DNA of 6,430 bases from an uncultured Collinsella sp. (GCA_900550355.1 URRT01000103.1:1-6430), one strand, 5' to 3'. Numbered from the stretch's first letter, positions 1-6,318 are shown. Notes: generated by a model from the letters alone, not told the origin. Translations and numbers: made by a program.

Positions 1-2411
1 GCTGCAGCGGCTACGAAAGCCAGCTGCGCGCCATCGTGCGCTTCCTTAGCGAATCCGGCGTGCAGGTGGGCTTTGAGATGCCCGAGCTGCCGGTCAACGA
101 CACCAGCTGCGACGGTGTTTCCTACAAGCAGATCACTCACAAGCAGCCCAAGAAGGACTCGAAGGCCCTGCTCGAGGGTCGTCCCGTCTACACGGGCGAC
201 CTGGTGCCCGCCGGCGCCCTGATCGTCAAGCTCAAACGCAGCCCGTATGCCCGTGCCAAGATCCGCTCCATCGATACGTCGCGCGCCTTGAAGGTGCCCG
301 GCGTCGTGGGCGTCTACACCTACGAGGACGTGCCCAAGCGCCGCTTTACCATCGCCGGCCAGAGCTATCCGCAGCCGAGTCCCTATGACCGCTTGATTCT
401 CGAGAACCTGGTGCGTTACCAAAACGAGGAGGTGGCGATCGTCGCCGCCGAGACCGAGGAGGCCGCCGACAAGGCGCTCAAGCTTATCAAGGTCGACTAC
501 GAGGTGCTCGAGCCCCTGCTCGACTTTACCCAGGCACTCGATAACGACATCGTGGTCCACCCCGAGGGCGACGTGACCTTTATGTTCCCGCAGGGCGGCG
601 ACGTCCCGCGCAACTTGGTATGCAGCGGCACGAGCGACTTTGGCGACTTGGACGAGGCCTTCGCCCAGAGCGACATTGTCTTTGAGCGCGCCTACACCAG
701 CCAGGCCACGCAGACCGCGCCCATGGAGACCTTCCGCGCCTTCGCGACGACCGACGCGTTCGGCCGCATCTCGGTGACCACCTCCACGCAGGTGCCCTTC
801 CACGCGCGCCGCATGGTCGCGCAGTCGCTCGACATTCCGCAGTCGCAGGTGCAGGTCATTAAGCCGCGCATCGGCGGCGGCTTTGGCGCCAAGCAGACGG
901 GCTGCTGCGAGATCTTCGTGGCGTTCGTCACCCAGCAGACCGGCCGTCCGAGCTATTGCTGCTACACCCGTGAGGAGACCATCACTGCGGGCAACTCGCG
1001 CCACCAGATGCAGATGACCGTTAAGCTGGGCGCCATGAACGACGGCACCATCACGGCCATCGACCTGCACACGCTGTCCAACGCCGGCGCGTACGGCGAG
1101 CACGCCACCACGACGATCGGCCTCTCGGGCCACAAGAGCCTGCCCATCTACAACCACGTGAAGGCGAGCCGCTTTAGTTGGGACGCCGTCTACACCAATA
1201 CCAACCGCGGCGGCGCGTATCGCGGCTACGGTGCCACCCAGGGCCAGTTTGCCGTGGAGAGTGCCGTCAACGAGCTCGCCGATATGCTGCACATGGACCC
1301 CGCCGACCTGCGCCTTAAGAACATCGTGCGCGAGGGCGAGATCATGCCGCAGTACTACAACGAGAAGCTCAACGCCTGCGCGCTCGATCGCTGCCTGCTG
1401 CGCGCGATGGACATGATCGGTTGGCGTGACAAGCCGCTGGCTGTGGACCTGGGCGACCGCGTGCGCGCCCTGGGCTGCGCACTCACCATGCAGGGCTCTG
1501 GCATCTCCAACGTGGACATCGCCGGCATCGACATGCGTCTGGAAGAGGACGGCTTCATTACCATCGGCACCGGCGCCACCGATAACGGCATGGGCGTCGA
1601 CACGATCCTGGCGCAGATTGCCGCCGAGGAGCTGGGCGTGGAGAGTTCGATGATCGTGGTGCGCGGCGTTGACACCGATGTGTCACCGTTTGACGCCGGC
1701 TCCTACGCGAGCTCGGGTACGTACGTGACGGGCCTTGCCGCCAAGAACGCCGCGACCGAGCTGCGCGAGAAGATTTGCGCCAAGGCCGCCCAGATGTGGG
1801 ACGTGGACGCCGCCGACGTGGTCTTTGATGGTCAGTACGTGCGCCTGTCCGACGAGCGTGCCGCGCGCGAGCAGAACCGCTATCTCACGCTGCGCGACTT
1901 TGCAAACCTGTGCGTCAAGAACATCGCAGGCGGCGACGCGCTCACCTCGCATGCCTCTGCCTGCCTGCCCGTTTCGCCTCCGCCGTTTATGGCCGGCATT
2001 GCCGAGGTCGAGGTCGACAAGGCCACCGGTAAGGTGACCGTGGTGGATTACGCGGCGGCTGTGGACTGCGGCACCGTGATCAATGAGGCGCTCGCGCGCG
2101 TCCAGGCCGAGGGCGGCATTGCCCAGGGAATCGGCCACGCGCTCTACGAGATCGTCGAGCATGACGACCGCGGCCGCCTGCGCACCGGCAACTTTATGAG
2201 CTATAAGCTGCCCACGCGCCTGGATATCGGCAGCATTCGCGTGGCCTTTGAGCCGAGCTACGAGCCGACGGGTCCGTTTGGCGCCAAGTCGATCGGCGAG
2301 GTCGTCATCAACACGCCGCTCGCCGCCGTGGCCTCGGCCGTCGCACACGCCACCGGCCACCAGGTTCGCTCACTGCCCATCACGCCCGAGAAAGCGCTGC
2401 TGGGGGAGTAG
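1..2411 (+). CDS. Xanthine dehydrogenase-family molybdopterin enzyme with fused [2Fe-2S] domain (5' partial)
   Basis: Large subunit of a molybdenum hydroxylase that hydroxylates purines or similar heterocycles in the cytoplasm. The frame is open from base 3 with no start in the window, so the gene enters from the left edge; 802 residues are visible. The first residues, C-S-G-Y, match the end of the CRC(T/S)GY motif of a ferredoxin-like [2Fe-2S] domain, and bases 1-2 fit the Arg before it, so this domain appears fused to the Mo subunit. A hammerhead domain follows at about residues 50-165, then the Mo-cofactor domains. Visible motifs are GGGFGAK (291-297), YRGYG (Arg407), a TGATDNGMG loop, QAEGGIAQGIG, and GAKSIGE with the catalytic Glu766 (codon 2298-2300). 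The fused layout resembles selenium-dependent xanthine dehydrogenases (TIGR03311); this is inference. No separate FAD subunit is in the window. Gln298 follows GGGFGAK where bovine enzyme has Glu802, so substrate is uncertain. The GTG at 36 is internal to the domain and is unlikely to be the start. Family assignment is secure, substrate is not. Confidence 0.9.
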   Translation, partial: CSGYESQLRAIVRFLSESGVQVGFEMPELPVNDTSCDGVSYKQITHKQPKKDSKALLEGRPVYTGDLVPAGALIVKLKRSPYARAKIRSIDTSRALKVPGVVGVYTYEDVPKRRFTIAGQSYPQPSPYDRLILENLVRYQNEEVAIVAAETEEAADKALKLIKVDYEVLEPLLDFTQALDNDIVVHPEGDVTFMFPQGGDVPRNLVCSGTSDFGDLDEAFAQSDIVFERAYTSQATQTAPMETFRAFATTDAFGRISVTTSTQVPFHARRMVAQSLDIPQSQVQVIKPRIGGGFGAKQTGCCEIFVAFVTQQTGRPSYCCYTREETITAGNSRHQMQMTVKLGAMNDGTITAIDLHTLSNAGAYGEHATTTIGLSGHKSLPIYNHVKASRFSWDAVYTNTNRGGAYRGYGATQGQFAVESAVNELADMLHMDPADLRLKNIVREGEIMPQYYNEKLNACALDRCLLRAMDMIGWRDKPLAVDLGDRVRALGCALTMQGSGISNVDIAGIDMRLEEDGFITIGTGATDNGMGVDTILAQIAAEELGVESSMIVVRGVDTDVSPFDAGSYASSGTYVTGLAAKNAATELREKICAKAAQMWDVDAADVVFDGQYVRLSDERAAREQNRYLTLRDFANLCVKNIAGGDALTSHASACLPVSPPPFMAGIAEVEVDKATGKVTVVDYAAAVDCGTVINEALARVQAEGGIAQGIGHALYEIVEHDDRGRLRTGNFMSYKLPTRLDIGSIRVAFEPSYEPTGPFGAKSIGEVVINTPLAAVASAVAHATGHQVRSLPITPEKALLGE

Positions 2412-2435
2412 CGGGTCAGCGAGCAAGTCGTAATT

Positions 2436-2465
2436 GGCGGGGTGGGGTAACTCGCCCCGCCTTTT
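2436..2465 (+). terminator. Rho-independent terminator after the xanthine dehydrogenase-like gene
   Basis: The arm GGCGGGG (2436-2442) pairs perfectly with CCCCGCC (2455-2461). The stem can continue through T-G, G-C and G-T pairs to a six-base loop, and TTTT follows at 2462-2465. It lies 24 bases after the stop codon and separates this gene from the tRNA downstream. Confidence 0.8.
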
Positions 2466-2523
2466 GCACTCGTGGTGAGGTCGTGAGCCTGTAAAAGGTG
2501 TGCGTGCGCTTGCCGTTCGTATC

Positions 2524-2532
2524 TGCTATCAT
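2524..2532 (+). promoter_or_regulatory. Extended -10 promoter for tRNA-Leu
   Basis: TGC followed by TATCAT (2527-2532) matches the extended -10 pattern TGnTATAAT in five of six hexamer positions. No good -35 is seen at 16-18 bases; TTGCCG at 2510-2515 is too close. Transcription would start near 2539, about 12 bases before the mature tRNA. This is inferred from pattern and position. Confidence 0.5.
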
Positions 2533-2551
2533 TCCTAGTCTGTGCGCTCAT

Positions 2552-2635
2552 GCGGGCGTGGCGGAATTGGTAGACGCGCCAGATTTAGGTTCTGGTGGGA
2601 TTCCCGTGAAGGTTCGAGTCCTTTCGCCCGCACCA
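2552..2635 (+). tRNA. tRNA-Leu, anticodon UAG, CCA encoded
   Basis: All arms can be drawn. The acceptor GCGGGCG (2552-2558) pairs with CGCCCGC (2625-2631), followed by discriminator A and an encoded CCA (2633-2635). The D stem is GCG/CGC (2561-2563 and 2575-2577). The anticodon stem CCAGA/TCTGG encloses the loop TTTAGGT, giving anticodon TAG at 2586-2588, which reads CUN leucine codons. A long variable arm (2596-2607, GGG/CCC) marks a class II tRNA, as expected for leucine. The T arm GAAGG/CCTTT closes the loop TTCGAGT. The gene is intact, with no sign of a duplicated 3' end or an integrated element beside it. Confidence 0.97.
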
Positions 2636-2643
2636 ACGCATCT

Positions 2644-2675
2644 GCGTCGGCTTCGGCCGTCGCGACTCTTTGTTG
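2644..2675 (+). terminator. UUCG-capped hairpin, probable terminator or trailer of tRNA-Leu
   Basis: GCGTCGGC (2644-2651) faces GCCGTCGC (2656-2663) across a TTCG loop. This gives seven pairs and one T-T mismatch with the very stable C(UUCG)G cap. The tail gactctttgttg has only an interrupted T run, so termination may be partial. It starts nine bases after the tRNA CCA and could also guide 3' processing. Confidence 0.5.
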
Positions 2676-2702
2676 CATAAAGGTACCAGCACCTCAGATA
2701 AG
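2673..2702 (+). promoter_or_regulatory. Weak candidate promoter for tig
   Basis: TTGCAT (2673-2678) and GATAAG (2697-2702) are separated by 18 bases and match the -35 and -10 consensus in three and four positions. A start near 2709 would leave a leader of about 18 bases holding the tig Shine-Dalgarno. The match is poor, so read-through from the tRNA unit is an alternative. Confidence 0.25.
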
Positions 2703-2714
2703 CTGGGCAGTATG

Positions 2715-2720
2715 AGGAGG
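2715..2720 (+). promoter_or_regulatory. Shine-Dalgarno deciding the tig start
   Basis: A consensus AGGAGG lies six bases before TTG at 2727 and only three before GTG at 2724. It lies downstream of ATG 2712, so it cannot serve that codon. This favours the TTG start. Confidence 0.75.
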
Positions 2721-2726
2721 AACGTG

Positions 2727-4025
2727 TTGAACATCACCGCTTCTGACGTCAAGGACGCCAAGCTCACCGCTACGGTCACCATCCCGGCCGCCGACGTCGA
2801 CGCCGCGATCAAGAAGGCCTACAAGGACACCGCCAAGAAGTACCGCTTCCCGGGCTTCCGTGCCGGTAAGGCTCCCCGTCCGGTCATCGACTCCGCTCTT
2901 GGCGCCGAGGCTACCCTCGCTCAGGCCACCAACGACCTGATCGCCGCCAACGAGCCCGCCGTCCTCAACGAGCTGGACATCGTCCCCACCAAGAACGGTG
3001 ACTACAAGGAGCTCGACCTCGCCAAGGATCACGAGGACTACACCTACACCGTTGAGTTCTCCCTGCGTCCCGCCGCTGAGCTCTCCTCCTTCGACGCTGT
3101 CGAGATCGAGATGCCCCCTGCGGAGGTCACCGAGTCCGAGATCAACAACCAGGTCGAGATGCTTCTCAACTACCGTGCCACCTTCGAGGACGTCGAGGGT
3201 CGCGCCGTCGAGGCTGACGACTATGTGACCGTCGACCTCAAGGCCGTCGAGAACGCCGACAACTTCGCCGCCGAGGGCCGCATGCTCATCGCCGGTAGCG
3301 ACAGCAACCCCGCCGAGTTCAACGAGGCTCTGATCGGCGCTAACGTTGACGACGTCAAGACCGTCACCTGGACCGACGAGGTCGAGGAGGGCGAGGAGGC
3401 CGAGACCCACACCGTCGAGGTCACCGTCAAGGGCATCAAGGTCCGCATCACCCCCGAGCTCACCGACGAGCTCGTCAAGTCCGACTTCGGCTTCGACAGC
3501 ATCGATGCCATGCGCGACGCCATCAAGATCGAGATCGAGCAGGACAAGGCTTCCCGCCTCCCGGCCGAGAAGGAGAGCCGTTGCGTCTCCGCTCTCGCCG
3601 AGCGCCTGCAGCTCGACGAGATGGACGCCGACTACGAGCAGTCCGTCTTTGAGGAGCTTGGCCAGAACTTCCTGTCCAACCTCGCTGCCCGCGGCATGAC
3701 GCTCGACACCTGGCTGCCCGCTTCCGGCCTGACCATGGAGCAGTTCATCGGCGACCTGCACAAGCAGGCCAACGACGTTGCCCGCGAGTCCCTGGCTCTG
3801 GACGCCCTCGCCCGTGAGCTCAAGATCGAGGTCACCGAGGACGACGTCAACGCGGAGTTCGAGAAGGCCGGCGTCAAGGACGTCGAGGCTTCCAAGGCCG
3901 AGTTCATCGCCGATGGCCGCATGCCTGCTGTCCGCGAGTCCATCCGTCGCTCCAAGGCCGTCGACCACCTGGTCGAGAACGCCAAGGTGACCGAGGTCGA
4001 CGAGACCGCCAAGGACGCCGAGTAA
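2727..4025 (+). CDS. tig: Trigger factor, ribosome-associated chaperone
   Basis: ATP-independent chaperone that binds the large ribosomal subunit at the exit tunnel and shields emerging chains. From TTG 2727 it has 432 residues, the same as E. coli trigger factor. The ribosome-binding signature GFRAGKAP then falls at 43-50 with Phe44-Arg45, exactly where E. coli has its FRK loop, which supports this start; GTG 2724 would add one residue. The N-terminal domain spans about 1-115. A FKBP-type PPIase domain lies at about 160-241, and a helical SurA-like chaperone domain fills 242-432. The FKBP core motif is degenerate (NPAEFNEALIG in place of the usual IPGFE..L.G), and a Glu-rich stretch occupies residues 211-227. 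The protein is strongly acidic, and codons are heavily biased to C- and G-ending forms, as in abundant proteins. It sits upstream of clpP-clpX, a common arrangement. Assignment is firm; the start is likely. Confidence 0.95.
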   Translation: MNITASDVKDAKLTATVTIPAADVDAAIKKAYKDTAKKYRFPGFRAGKAPRPVIDSALGAEATLAQATNDLIAANEPAVLNELDIVPTKNGDYKELDLAKDHEDYTYTVEFSLRPAAELSSFDAVEIEMPPAEVTESEINNQVEMLLNYRATFEDVEGRAVEADDYVTVDLKAVENADNFAAEGRMLIAGSDSNPAEFNEALIGANVDDVKTVTWTDEVEEGEEAETHTVEVTVKGIKVRITPELTDELVKSDFGFDSIDAMRDAIKIEIEQDKASRLPAEKESRCVSALAERLQLDEMDADYEQSVFEELGQNFLSNLAARGMTLDTWLPASGLTMEQFIGDLHKQANDVARESLALDALARELKIEVTEDDVNAEFEKAGVKDVEASKAEFIADGRMPAVRESIRRSKAVDHLVENAKVTEVDETAKDAE

Positions 4026-4046
4026 TTCTCGCCACCTTGCCCGCGA

Positions 4047-4060
4047 GCGCATGCGTGCGC
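4047..4060. repeat. Short GC-rich inverted repeat downstream of tig
   Basis: GCGCA (4047-4051) and TGCGC (4056-4060) flank TGCG, and the inner CGCATGCG (4048-4055) is a perfect palindrome. No T run follows, so it is not a typical terminator. It could be a protein-binding site or chance in GC-rich sequence. Confidence 0.3.
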
Positions 4061-4083
4061 CCGTGATGGGGTAAAGTTATACA

Positions 4084-4097
4084 CCGGTTATCCGGTT
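4084..4097. repeat. Tandem CCGGTT direct repeat in the tig-clpP spacer
   Basis: CCGGTT occurs at 4084-4089 and again at 4092-4097, separated by AT, directly after the AT-rich stretch TAAAGTTATACA. The placement would suit a regulator site near a clpP promoter. It does not match CtsR, CIRCE or HAIR operators as I know them. Confidence 0.3.
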
Positions 4098-4101
4098 GCT
4101 T

Positions 4102-4147
4102 CGTACGGTGCCAGCCAATGCATAGCATGCGGGCACCGTACGTTTAT
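4102..4147 (+). terminator. Strong hairpin between tig and clpP, terminator or attenuator
   Basis: CGTACGGTGCC (4102-4112) pairs perfectly over 11 bases with GGCACCGTACG (4132-4142). Inside, GCAT (4120-4123) and ATGC (4127-4130) can pair as a second short stem. The tail TTTAT has only three uninterrupted Ts, so termination may be incomplete. It ends about 40 bases before the clpP start. It either closes the tig transcript or attenuates read-through into clpP-clpX. Confidence 0.6.
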
Positions 4148-4152
4148 CTAGA

Positions 4153-4163
4153 ACCAATTTGGT
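4153..4163. repeat. Small dyad just upstream of clpP
   Basis: ACCAA (4153-4157) and TTGGT (4159-4163) form a palindrome around one base. It lies between the hairpin and the clpP ribosome-binding site, a position where a repressor could act. No known operator is matched; its role is a guess. Confidence 0.25.
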
Positions 4164-4178
4164 CCGCAAGAGAGAAAT

Positions 4179-4182
4179 GGAG
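4179..4182 (+). promoter_or_regulatory. Ribosome-binding site favouring the clpP start at 4189
   Basis: GGAG ends six bases before ATG 4189. Two other in-frame ATGs (4177, 4183) are close. The first has no suitably spaced purine-rich site, and the second has only a weak GAG at 4172-4174. Confidence 0.5.
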
Positions 4183-4188
4183 ATGCGT

Positions 4189-4809
4189 ATGATCGCTAAG
4201 TTCGATTCCGCCCTCGTGCCATACGTTATCGAGCAGACGCCGCGCGGCGAGCGCAGCTACGATATCTATTCGCGCCTGCTCAACGACCGCATCATCTTCT
4301 TGGGCGAGGAGATCAACTCCGTCAGCGCCAACCTGGTCGTTGCCCAGCTGCTGCATCTTGAGAGCCAGGATGCCGAGAAGGATATCTCGCTCTACATCAA
4401 TTCGCCCGGTGGCGAGGTCTACTCCGGCCTGGCGATTCTTGACACCATGAACTTCATTAAGCCGCAGGTCTCCACCATTTGCGTCGGCATGGCCGCGTCT
4501 ATGGCCGCTGTGCTGCTTTCGGCCGGCGCCAAGGGCAAGCGCTTCTGCCTGCCGCACTCCAAGGTCATGATTCACCAGCCCAGCGGCGGTGCCCAGGGTC
4601 AGCAGACCGAGATTGAGATCGTTGCCGAGGAGATCAAGAAGACCCGTCGCGAGCTCAACCAGATCCTGTCCGACGCCTCGAGCCAGCCCATCGAGAAGGT
4701 CCAGGCCGATACAGAGCGCGACAACTACCTGACCGCTGCCGAGGCCCTCGACTACGGCTTGATTGACCGTATCGTCACCTCGCGCGATCTCGCCGCGAAG
4801 GATGCCTAG
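4189..4809 (+). CDS. clpP: ATP-dependent Clp protease, proteolytic subunit ClpP
   Basis: Serine peptidase that forms a double heptameric ring in the cytoplasm. It degrades proteins unfolded and fed in by ClpX or a ClpC-type ATPase. From ATG 4189 it has 206 residues, usual for ClpP with a short propeptide. The catalytic triad is complete: Ser104 in GMAASMA (codon 4498-4500), His129 in MIHQPSGG and Asp178 in TERDNY. The Ser-His and His-Asp spacings of 25 and 49 equal those of B. subtilis Ser98-His123-Asp172. The segment VIEQTPRGERSYDIYSRLL, the N-terminal family signature, starts near residue 13. ATG 4183 or 4177 would add two or four residues. Its stop is one base before clpX, so the two are co-transcribed. 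Only one clpP is visible here; many actinobacteria have two, so a second could lie elsewhere. Confidence 0.96.
   Translation: MIAKFDSALVPYVIEQTPRGERSYDIYSRLLNDRIIFLGEEINSVSANLVVAQLLHLESQDAEKDISLYINSPGGEVYSGLAILDTMNFIKPQVSTICVGMAASMAAVLLSAGAKGKRFCLPHSKVMIHQPSGGAQGQQTEIEIVAEEIKKTRRELNQILSDASSQPIEKVQADTERDNYLTAAEALDYGLIDRIVTSRDLAAKDA
4798..4802 (+). promoter_or_regulatory. clpX ribosome-binding site inside the end of clpP
   Basis: AAGGA lies within the last clpP codons, eight bases before ATG 4811, and supports that start over ATG 4823, whose AGGA (4816-4819) is only three bases away. Overlap with the clpP end suggests translational coupling. Confidence 0.5.
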
Positions 4810-4810
4810 G

Positions 4811-6217
4811 ATGGCAGGAAACATGCAGGACAACTTTGACGAGAACGGCAACCCTATCCGCTGCTCCTTCTGCGGAAAAGAGCAGGGCCAGGTCCGTCGC
4901 CTCGTAAAGGGCCCGACCAACATCTTTATCTGTGACGAGTGCGTCGCCGCTTGCTCCGAGATTCTGGAGGAGTCGCTGGCTTCGGACTTTATGGACGCTG
5001 CCCGCAACGGCAAGCTGCCAGGCTTCCTCAACGACCACGGCCAGGCTGCTGGGCAGCCCGCCGTGGACCCCGAGACCGAGGGCTTTGAGCTCGAGGACGA
5101 CCGCCAGGTCATCACGCACGTGCCGACGCCGCACGAGATCTATGACGAGCTTTCGGCCTATGTCATGGGTCAGGAGGACGCCAAGCGCGCTATGTCGGTT
5201 GCCGTGTACAACCACTATCGCCGCGTGATCGAGGGCGGCGTTGCGGTGTCCGCTTTTGACGGCGGCATGGGCTCGCAGTTCGACAACGATATGGACGAGG
5301 TGGAGCTCGCCAAGTCCAACATCTTGCTGCTCGGTCCCACTGGTACCGGCAAGACCCTGTTGGCCCAGACGCTCGCGCGCATCCTCGAGGTGCCGTTTGC
5401 CATCGCCGATGCCACCGCACTCACCGAGGCCGGTTACGTGGGCGAGGATGTTGAGAACATCCTGCTCAAGCTCATCAACGCTGCCGATGGCGATATTGAG
5501 CGCGCGCAGGTTGGCATTATCTACGTGGACGAGATCGATAAGATCGCCCGCAAGGCCGAGAACCTTTCTATTACCCGCGATGTCTCGGGCGAGGGCGTTC
5601 AGCAGGCGCTGCTTAAGATTCTTGAGGGCACGGTGGCAAGCGTTCCGCCCACCGGCGGCCGCAAGCATCCCCAGCAGGAGCTGCTGCAGATCGACACGAC
5701 CAACATCCTGTTCATCTGCGGTGGTGCCTTTGTGGGTCTGGACAAGATCATCGCCGATCGCGTGGGCAACAAGGGCGTGGGCTTTAACTCCGAGATCGCC
5801 GGCCCCACCTCGGTCGACGAGAACGATCTGCTGCGCCAGGTGCTCCCGCAGGACCTCAACGCCTTTGGCATGATCCCCGAGTTTGTGGGACGTACGCCCG
5901 TCGTCACCCAGACGCAGGCGCTCGACGAGGATGACCTGGTGTCGATCCTGACCGAGCCCAAGAACGCCGTGGTGCGTCAATACCGTAAGATGTTCCAGCT
6001 CGAGGACGTTGAGCTTGAGTTTGAGGATGCCGCCCTGCACGAGATCGCCCGCATGGCGCTCGCCCGCAAGACCGGCGCCCGCGGCCTGCGCTCCATCTGC
6101 GAGGACGTGTTGCAGCAGACGATGTTCGACCTGCCCAGCGAGGAGGGCGTCGCCAAGGTCATCGTGACCGAAGCCTCCGTAAAGGGCGAAGAACAGCCCC
6201 AGCGAATCTACGGCTAA
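4811..6217 (+). CDS. clpX: ATP-dependent Clp protease, ATP-binding subunit ClpX
   Basis: Hexameric AAA+ unfoldase that recognises tagged proteins and threads them into ClpP. From ATG 4811 it has 468 residues against 424 in E. coli. The N-terminal zinc domain has four Cys (18, 21, 41, 44). The AAA+ module has Walker A GPTGTGKT (175-182, Lys181), pore loop GYVG (208-211), Walker B with Asp240-Glu241, the RKH loop (284-286), the arginine finger in IPEFVGR (Arg361) and sensor 2 GAR (422-424). Spacings between Walker A, pore loops and Walker B equal those of E. coli. The ClpP-docking loop reads VGF (323-325) instead of IGF. The extra length is a linker of about 36 residues after the zinc domain and an acidic, Gly-rich insert of about 16 residues around 141-163 before Walker A. 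It starts one base after clpP. A start at ATG 4823 would remove four residues. Confidence 0.96.
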   Translation: MAGNMQDNFDENGNPIRCSFCGKEQGQVRRLVKGPTNIFICDECVAACSEILEESLASDFMDAARNGKLPGFLNDHGQAAGQPAVDPETEGFELEDDRQVITHVPTPHEIYDELSAYVMGQEDAKRAMSVAVYNHYRRVIEGGVAVSAFDGGMGSQFDNDMDEVELAKSNILLLGPTGTGKTLLAQTLARILEVPFAIADATALTEAGYVGEDVENILLKLINAADGDIERAQVGIIYVDEIDKIARKAENLSITRDVSGEGVQQALLKILEGTVASVPPTGGRKHPQQELLQIDTTNILFICGGAFVGLDKIIADRVGNKGVGFNSEIAGPTSVDENDLLRQVLPQDLNAFGMIPEFVGRTPVVTQTQALDEDDLVSILTEPKNAVVRQYRKMFQLEDVELEFEDAALHEIARMALARKTGARGLRSICEDVLQQTMFDLPSEEGVAKVIVTEASVKGEEQPQRIYG

Positions 6218-6238
6218 GCCAGCCTAAAACGTGTTTGC

Positions 6239-6275
6239 AAATAGCCTCCGACCACCCGCGGTCGGAGGCTATTTT
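6239..6275 (+). terminator. Strong rho-independent terminator of the clpP-clpX operon
   Basis: A perfect 15-base stem (6239-6253 with 6260-6274, core AGCCTCCGACC/GGTCGGAGGCT) closes a six-base loop, ACCCGC. TTTT at 6272-6275 overlaps the right arm and ATATATA follows. It begins 21 bases after the clpX stop. Confidence 0.92.
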
Positions 6276-6303
6276 ATATATACGCAATAACCCCAACTAC
6301 CTG

Positions 6304-6312
6304 TGTTATTCT
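6304..6312 (+). promoter_or_regulatory. Candidate extended -10 promoter after clpX
   Basis: TGT followed by TATTCT (6307-6312) resembles an extended -10, like the one before tRNA-Leu in this window. No -35 is evident at 16-18 bases. Transcription would start near 6319 and run into the tail that leaves the window. Confidence 0.35.
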
Positions 6313-6318
6313 GTGTGT

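Noticed and set aside
1683..2360. 225-codon minus-strand frame opposite the xanthine dehydrogenase-like gene
   Set aside because: Low-complexity Gly/Ala/Arg/His composition, no start signal, and the + strand carries conserved motifs throughout.
2552..2635. tRNA-Leu as an integration site for a mobile element
   Set aside because: No integrase, no repeat of the tRNA 3' end in the window, and the downstream genes are core housekeeping genes.
2498..2680. Small + strand frame of 60 codons
   Set aside because: It runs across tRNA-Leu and its trailer, so the frame is a by-product of the RNA gene.
2694..4052. 452-codon open frame on the minus strand, antisense to tig
   Set aside because: It mirrors tig almost exactly and encodes a repetitive Leu/Val/Gly/Asp protein. 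This is what the reverse strand of GAC-, GTC- and GAG-rich codons gives. No ribosome-binding site or recognisable domain was seen.
4775..6040. 421-codon open frame on the minus strand, antisense to clpX
   Set aside because: Shadow of the strongly biased clpX codons; Leu/Val/Gly/His-rich with no domain, opposite a fully conserved ClpX.
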